Shown here one piece after another: positions 37,436 through 41,422 of a DNA stretch of 41,422 nucleotides. The notes under the pieces are model-generated. The model did not search any database. It saw nothing but the letters and a program-made list of their open reading frames with translations, and was not told the origin of the DNA. Location: assembly GCA_022509145.1 (NCBI GenBank), contig JAFLTX010000010.1:4014-45435 (forward strand), given 5' to 3'. The position numbers and the translations under genes were made by a program. Every line of letters starts with the position of its first letter. Positions within the stretch are counted from its first letter, which is position 1. The stretch comes from Muribaculaceae bacterium. Its GTDB lineage: Bacteria; Bacteroidota; Bacteroidia; Bacteroidales; Muribaculaceae.

Positions 37436-38343
37436 CGAGCCTTCATCTCAAAGTTCTTCATGCTGTCGTGACGGGCAATCTGCCAAGAATTGACGATATT
37501 TTGAAACAAGATATAGGCAGCCGGTCCGATTGAGGCCAACGGATTCATGTAAGTCATTGCAAGCCAGACGGCAAGCACCGTGTTTTTCTGCATCAACGAT
37601 TGCGCTCCCGACACCGCGTCGCCATAACGTTTCCCGAATCTTCTCCCTATCTTGTACTGAATGAGGCAAACCGCACCGGCGCCCACTGTCAAGTATATCA
37701 TTGTAAGCGTTTTATCGGGCTCCCATGTGTTGATTGCGAAACTTACACACCCGCCCACGATTATAAAGAGCGACACCACCCAGATTCCGAAAGAGAGCTC
37801 CTGATGATTTGCCACTTTGTCATGAAGTTTAGGCGCGAGATATTGCAGCAGAATGGCGCAAAGCATCGGTGCCAACAACAACGGCACCACCTCTCTGAGT
37901 ATCAACAAAAATGAGGTCAGGAAAGAGATCTCCTTACCGTCGCCGATAAGGGCCAGCACCGGTGGTCCGGCAGCTGCCACCATCAGGTTGCTTATAAGCG
38001 AATATGACACCACCTTATGAATTCTTCCGCCCAACATCGACGTCACCACCGGCGCGGCTGTGGCCGTAGGAGCAAAAACGCAAATAAACACCCCCTCGGC
38101 CGTGACGTGGTCAAAAGCAAAGAGAGCGAAATATACTCCTGCGCTGAGTGCCAGTTGGATAAGAAGAAGCTTCACCTCGAATTTTTCCGGCTTGAGCTGC
38201 TTCAGCGAAAGTCGGCAATACGTGATGAAGAGCATCAAAAAGATAAGATACGGCGACAGGAATGAGAGATATCCCATCCATCTGCTGAAGACAGCGCCCC
38301 CTATCAGCGCTATCGGCATTGCCATATTTCTCTTTACTACCAT
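37432..38343 (-). CDS. BASS-family transporter (bile acid:sodium symporter-like)
   Basis: 303 residues, nine to ten membrane helices, of the bile acid:Na+ symporter family. The helix-4 region APTATAAPVVTSMLGG and the related crossover segment SLMQKNTVLAVWLAMTYMNP in the second half are family hallmarks (a Q/E before the second crossover would serve Na+ binding). In bacteria these carriers move pantoate, pyruvate-like or bile-acid-like anions, and sequence alone does not say which. It lies 83 bases after mtnN and is probably in the same unit. A gut bacterium could meet bile acids, but I do not claim that substrate. Confidence 0.85.
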   Translation of the reverse strand: MVVKRNMAMPIALIGGAVFSRWMGYLSFLSPYLIFLMLFITYCRLSLKQLKPEKFEVKLLLIQLALSAGVYFALFAFDHVTAEGVFICVFAPTATAAPVVTSMLGGRIHKVVSYSLISNLMVAAAGPPVLALIGDGKEISFLTSFLLILREVVPLLLAPMLCAILLQYLAPKLHDKVANHQELSFGIWVVSLFIIVGGCVSFAINTWEPDKTLTMIYLTVGAGAVCLIQYKIGRRFGKRYGDAVSGAQSLMQKNTVLAVWLAMTYMNPLASIGPAAYILFQNIVNSWQIARHDSMKNFEMKAR

Positions 38344-38426
38344 TTTTCTTCAGTCTCTCCCCTTCTCCGTTCCAATCTTTCCCTATTATTAGTCTATCCC
38401 TGCCTTTCCGCAGAATCAGACGGGAT

Positions 38427-39113
38427 TTACTGGATATTCTCCAATATACATTTCACCGTTTCAAAGGTCTTCTCCGGAGCTTCCTCCCAGAAGTTCTGAT
38501 ATTGCGAGATATTTTCGCCTTCTCCCGGTGTGTCGCTTATAATCCTGACAATGTTGAATTTAGTTTTCTCCATATAGCACACATGTGCTATCGCGGCGCT
38601 CTCCATATCCACGGCGATGACCTCCGGGAAGATGGAGCGGATGCGCTTAATCTCATCGCCCGAGTCGATGAAAGCATCGCCGCTGCAGATCAGCCCTACC
38701 TGCAGGCGAGCGGCTGCCAGTCTTTCGTATGCCAGCCGGATCACGTCTTTATCACATTCAATGAACACCGGGAGGCCGTCGGCTTGACCGGGCTGTGTCC
38801 CCGGGCCACACCAAACGTCGTGATACGCCACATAATCGGCCACCAGCAGGTCGCCTATCCGGGTTCTTGAAGAAGCACCTCCCGCAACGCCGGTATTTAT
38901 CACAAGGTCGGGGTTGCAACCGCGAATTATCTTGTAGGTGGTGATTGCAGCGTTTACCTTCCCTATACCGCTCTTCAGCAAATAGATATCGTGATGGTTG
39001 ATTTTGCCGTAAAGCAGTCCGAGCCCTTCGAGTTCAAGTTCCTGTGCGTCTTTGAGAAGCGGGGTTATCAACCTCCGTTCTTTCTCCATGGCTGATATGA
39101 TAGCGATCTTCAT
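38427..39113 (-). CDS. mtnN: 5'-methylthioadenosine/S-adenosylhomocysteine nucleosidase
   Basis: Hydrolyses MTA and SAH to adenine and the thioribose sugar, clearing inhibitory by-products of SAM and polyamine metabolism and feeding the activated methyl cycle. 228 residues. Catalytic residues by comparison with E. coli MTAN: E10 (ISAMEKE), E171 (VDMESAAIAHV) and D194 (RIISDTPGE). INTGVAGGA is the ribose/phosphate loop. It reads divergently from tsaC across 82 bases and toward the BASS gene. Confidence 0.94.
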   Translation of the reverse strand: MKIAIISAMEKERRLITPLLKDAQELELEGLGLLYGKINHHDIYLLKSGIGKVNAAITTYKIIRGCNPDLVINTGVAGGASSRTRIGDLLVADYVAYHDVWCGPGTQPGQADGLPVFIECDKDVIRLAYERLAAARLQVGLICSGDAFIDSGDEIKRIRSIFPEVIAVDMESAAIAHVCYMEKTKFNIVRIISDTPGEGENISQYQNFWEEAPEKTFETVKCILENIQ

Positions 39114-39169
39114 TTCTCAAATTTTTCGCGAATTTACATATTTTATTCCGCTTTCCCACTAATTTTATT

Positions 39170-39177
39170 TATTTTTG
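39170..39177 (+). promoter_or_regulatory. Possible -7 element of tsaC
   Basis: TATTTTTG fits TAnnTTTG, 18 bases before the tsaC ATG. No TTTG or TTG at the -33 spacing was found, and the region is AT-rich. Confidence 0.3.
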
Positions 39178-39195
39178 TAGAAAATTAGTTCCTGT

Positions 39196-39795
39196 ATGAA
39201 GATTCTGAAAATTTGGGGTGAAGAGTTGAGCGAACGTCAGATCAACGAATTGGTACGCTCCCTGAAGGAAGGCGAAATCATCATCGCCCCAACCGACACC
39301 CTCTATGCCATAATGTGTGACGCGCTTTCACCGAAAGCAATCGAGAGGGTTTGCCGTCTCAAGGGGATCAATCCCGAGAAAACAAATCTCTCGATAATCT
39401 GCAGCGACATCTCCCAGGCTGCCGAATATGCCAATTTTAACAATGAAACGTTCAGGTTGCTGAAGGAGCACACTCCGGGACCGTTTACCTTCATCTGCAA
39501 ATCGGCTCATGCACTGCCGGCTGCCTTCAAGAGGCGCAAGATGGTGGGCGTAAGAATTCCGGCCTTCAAGGGAGTGCGCGACATCGCTTCGGCGCTCGGC
39601 AACCCGCTTCTCACCACTTCGATTCAATATGCCGACGAAGATTACGGCACCAATCCAGAGCTCATAGAAGAAGCTTACAACGATAAAGTTGACACCATAA
39701 TCGAAGGTCCTGCCGGAGGTCTCACCCCTTCAACAGTGGTGGATTGCACCGGCTCTGAGATCGAAGTGATCCGCGAGGGTCTCGGCCAGCTTTAA
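39196..39795 (+). CDS. tsaC: L-threonylcarbamoyladenylate synthase (YrdC/Sua5 domain)
   Basis: Makes threonylcarbamoyl-AMP from threonine, bicarbonate and ATP for the tRNA t6A37 modification needed for ANN decoding. 199 residues, a single YrdC domain without the Sua5 C-terminal extension. Visible blocks: GEIIIAPTDTLYAIMCDA (26-43), the KGI...NLSIICSD nucleotide loop (56-71), TPGPFTFIC, KMVGVRIPAF, GNPLLTTSI and GLTPSTVVDCTGSEIEVIREG. Monocistronic plus-strand gene that ends at a strong bidirectional terminator shared with mdh. Confidence 0.93.
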   Translation: MKILKIWGEELSERQINELVRSLKEGEIIIAPTDTLYAIMCDALSPKAIERVCRLKGINPEKTNLSIICSDISQAAEYANFNNETFRLLKEHTPGPFTFICKSAHALPAAFKRRKMVGVRIPAFKGVRDIASALGNPLLTTSIQYADEDYGTNPELIEEAYNDKVDTIIEGPAGGLTPSTVVDCTGSEIEVIREGLGQL

Positions 39796-39824
39796 TTCAG
39801 CTAATAATTTACCATCATAAAGCA

Positions 39825-39855
39825 AATGTGGGTCGCTTCAGAAGTGACCCACATT
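39825..39855. terminator. Bidirectional terminator between tsaC and mdh
   Basis: AATGTGGGTC (39825-39834) pairs exactly with GACCCACATT (39846-39855). Inside, a G-T wobble and CTT/AAG pairs extend the stem to about 14 bp around a 3-base loop. It is followed by CGTTTCATTT on the plus strand and by T-rich sequence on the minus strand. It lies 30 bases after the tsaC stop and 22 bases past the mdh stop, so it serves both convergent genes. Confidence 0.85.
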
Positions 39856-39877
39856 CGTTTCATTTATATGATTTCTT

Positions 39878-40807
39878 TTATGCCGGAAGAGCCTCGTTGG
39901 TAGCCTTTACAGCTGCTGCGCTCTTGCGGAAGAGCTCTTTCTCCTCTTCGTTGAGGTCGAGTTCAACGATGCGTTCGATGCCGTTTCTGCCGAGTTCGCA
40001 AAGCACGCCGATGCACAGGTCTTTCTCGCCGTATTCGCCGTCGAGCAGTGCCGAGCACGGAATCAGGGCCTTCTGGTCGTGAAGCACTGCTTCAACCACC
40101 TCTGAAGTTGCTGCGCCGGGAGCATACCATGCGCTTGTGCCGAGAAGTTTGGTCAGAGTTGCACCACCTACCATAGTGTCTGCTACTACCTTGTCGATCA
40201 CCTCTTTTGAAAGGAAGTTCTCTACGGGTATACCTCTCAATGTGGCAAATCTCTTCAGAGGAATCATGGTTGTGTCGCCGTGACCGCCGATAACGAAGCC
40301 TTCCACTTCATTCGGGTTAGCCTTGAGTGCCTGGCTCAGATAGTATTTGAATCTGTTGCTGTCGAGAGCGCCACCCATACCGATGATGCGGTTCTTGGGG
40401 ATACCGGCCACCTTGTGGATAAGGTATGTCATGGTGTCCATCGGGTTGGATACGCATACGATCACAGCATTGGGGCTGTATTTCAGCACGCTTTCAGTCA
40501 CCTGCTTCACGATACCCGCGTTCACACCGATAAGCTCCTCGCGGGTCATGCCCGGCTTGCGGGGGATTCCGGAAGTGATTACTACTACATCGCTGTTGGC
40601 TGTTGCCTCGTAGTCGTTGGTTACACCTTTGATTCTGGTGTTCATATCAAGAAGGGCGGCTGTCTGCATCATATCCATGGCCTTACCCTCGGATATCCCT
40701 TCCTTAATATCAATCATTACAACTTCATCGGCTACTTCGCGAATAGCCATGATGTTGGCAGCGGTTGCTCCAACATTACCTGCACCTACTACGGTTACTT
40801 TTGACAT
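39878..40807 (-). CDS. mdh: NAD-dependent malate dehydrogenase (LDH-like type)
   Basis: Interconverts malate and oxaloacetate with NAD, here likely running toward malate in the fumarate-succinate fermentation of Bacteroidales. 309 residues. GAGNVG (8-13) is the Rossmann loop with D33 binding NAD ribose. R83 in IPRKPGMTR replaces the Gln of lactate dehydrogenases and gives malate specificity; R89 and R152 (DSNRF) bind substrate; D149 and H176 (GGHGDTT) form the proton relay. It has its own promoter-like sequence about 90 bases upstream. Confidence 0.96.
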   Translation of the reverse strand: MSKVTVVGAGNVGATAANIMAIREVADEVVMIDIKEGISEGKAMDMMQTAALLDMNTRIKGVTNDYEATANSDVVVITSGIPRKPGMTREELIGVNAGIVKQVTESVLKYSPNAVIVCVSNPMDTMTYLIHKVAGIPKNRIIGMGGALDSNRFKYYLSQALKANPNEVEGFVIGGHGDTTMIPLKRFATLRGIPVENFLSKEVIDKVVADTMVGGATLTKLLGTSAWYAPGAATSEVVEAVLHDQKALIPCSALLDGEYGEKDLCIGVLCELGRNGIERIVELDLNEEEKELFRKSAAAVKATNEALPA

Positions 40808-40895
40808 TTCTTTTTTTATTTTAATTGTTTATTTGTTAGCATTCAAGTGGTTGGAGCGAATTTCCACATCTCCAGAAACCTCTTTAAATTCGTTG

Positions 40896-40927
40896 CAAAT
40901 TTATGAATTTTTTCAACACCAATCAAG
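40896..40927 (-). promoter_or_regulatory. Putative mdh promoter
   Basis: On the minus strand TAAATTTG (40896-40903) matches TAnnTTTG and CTTG (40924-40927) lies 20 bases upstream at the -33 place. The mdh ATG is 89 bases downstream, with a long A-rich leader. It overlaps the last codons of the small membrane protein gene upstream. Confidence 0.45.
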
Positions 40928-41176
40928 TATATACACCACAATTAAAAGTATAATCGCAAGCACACCGAACACCATCGCTGCATAATCCAGCTTCCTTGCG
41001 GCGCTTCCGCTCATTTTCACCAGCATCAGAGCCATCAGATGCGAAAACACCGACATAAATGCGCAGAATATCACGGAATATTCCCACAGGTTGGTAAGCG
41101 TGCGGGTGCAGATTGCCACTATCAATACGGCCACTATGAGCAGCAGCGCAATGGTGGTTAGTAATTTAGACTTCAT
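40913..41176 (-). CDS. Small membrane protein, three predicted helices, function unknown
   Basis: 87 residues, almost all hydrophobic: helices about 5-23, 31-54 and 63-84, with a short basic loop (GSAARKLDY) between the second and third. No enzyme motif is visible. It starts 12 bases after the stop of the gene at the window edge, so it may be co-transcribed with it. It lies 105 bases before mdh. I do not recognise the family. Confidence 0.6.
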   Translation of the reverse strand: MKSKLLTTIALLLIVAVLIVAICTRTLTNLWEYSVIFCAFMSVFSHLMALMLVKMSGSAARKLDYAAMVFGVLAIILLIVVYILDWC

Positions 41177-41188
41177 TTTAAAGAGTTG

Positions 41189-41422
41189 TTATCTATGGAG
41201 TTTAAAGCCGTAGGTCTTTCCGCTCTCCCCTACAGCTGTCAGGAAGTAAAAGCCTCTTGATTCGGGCATTATATCTATCAGTACGTCGGGAGTCGTGCCG
41301 CTGAAGCGCTGACGCGCCACCATACTGCCGCCGAGATTGTAAATAAAGGCTTCCCTTACGTTTTCCGGCAGATTCAGCTGGAAACGACCGCTCCCCAATG
41401 GCATCAGACGCGGCTCGTCGCT
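41189..41422 (-). CDS. C-terminal end of a larger protein with sorting-domain-like tail (partial)
   Basis: The frame is open to the window edge (77 codons plus stop seen). The visible tail is a beta-sandwich-like segment: FQLNLPENVREAFIYNLGGS, then VLIDIMPESRGFYFLTAVGE, ending KTYGFKLHR. The pattern of an IYN-G element, an L/IP..G-YFL strand and a basic final K/R resembles C-terminal sorting domains of type IX secretion substrates, which would make it a secreted or surface protein. Motif match is loose. The bulk of the gene lies outside the window. Confidence 0.5.
   Translation of the reverse strand, partial: SDEPRLMPLGSGRFQLNLPENVREAFIYNLGGSMVARQRFSGTTPDVLIDIMPESRGFYFLTAVGESGKTYGFKLHR

Overview
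The window looks like a chromosomal segment of a gut Bacteroidales bacterium, most likely a Muribaculaceae (S24-7) relative. Three things point this way. The primary sigma factor is the short Bacteroidetes type without region 1.1. Several leaders carry the TAnnTTTG -7 element typical of this phylum. The gene neighbourhoods (moxR-bat aerotolerance operon, a DUF4827-type lipoprotein, a sorting-domain-like C-terminus) are also typical of the order. The family-level guess rests on the formyl-CoA transferase / oxalyl-CoA decarboxylase pair, which I recall from S24-7 genomes; it is an inference. No rRNA, tRNA, CRISPR array, insertion sequence or prophage was seen.

Layout. 1-3284 (minus): recJ followed by recQ, the latter cut by the window edge. 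3468-10268: an oxalate locus, with frc, oxc and an AEC-family carrier on the plus strand and, divergent across a 143-base AT-rich spacer, a urea transporter coupled to an MFS carrier. The frc-oxc-AEC order matches E. coli yfdW-yfdU-yfdV. 10591-13035 (plus): a periplasmic HtrA/Deg protease, then rpoD behind a perfect 14-bp hairpin. 13036-13266: a convergent spacer holding a ten-unit 9-base tandem array. 13267-17058 (minus): a small HTH protein, a tandem universal stress protein and mutS2.

17173-26492 (minus) is a nearly gapless moxR-DUF58-TM protein-batA-batBC-batD-like-batD-batE operon. Its batB and batC are fused into one reading frame that keeps what looks like a complete lipoprotein signal at the junction, and there is an extra BatD-like gene. 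An 11-bp perfect inverted repeat sits over the likely promoter.

26594-34411 (minus) is a tightly packed housekeeping run read as nrnA, DUF4827 lipoprotein, glmM, sppA, lpxK, pnp, thiL. It covers nucleotide recycling, peptidoglycan and lipid A precursors, membrane protein turnover and thiamine. From 34563 the plus strand carries mazG-topB and a small Cys-rich membrane protein, meeting a BASS-family transporter and mtnN on the minus strand. tsaC and mdh then converge on a strong bidirectional terminator. The window ends with a small three-helix membrane protein and the C-terminal end of a larger, probably secreted protein.

Most of the window is ordinary core genome. The parts that merit a second look are the oxalate/urea locus with its altered FRC active site, the BatB-BatC fusion with its buried signal peptide, the moxR inverted repeat, the rpoD leader hairpin and the two short tandem repeats.
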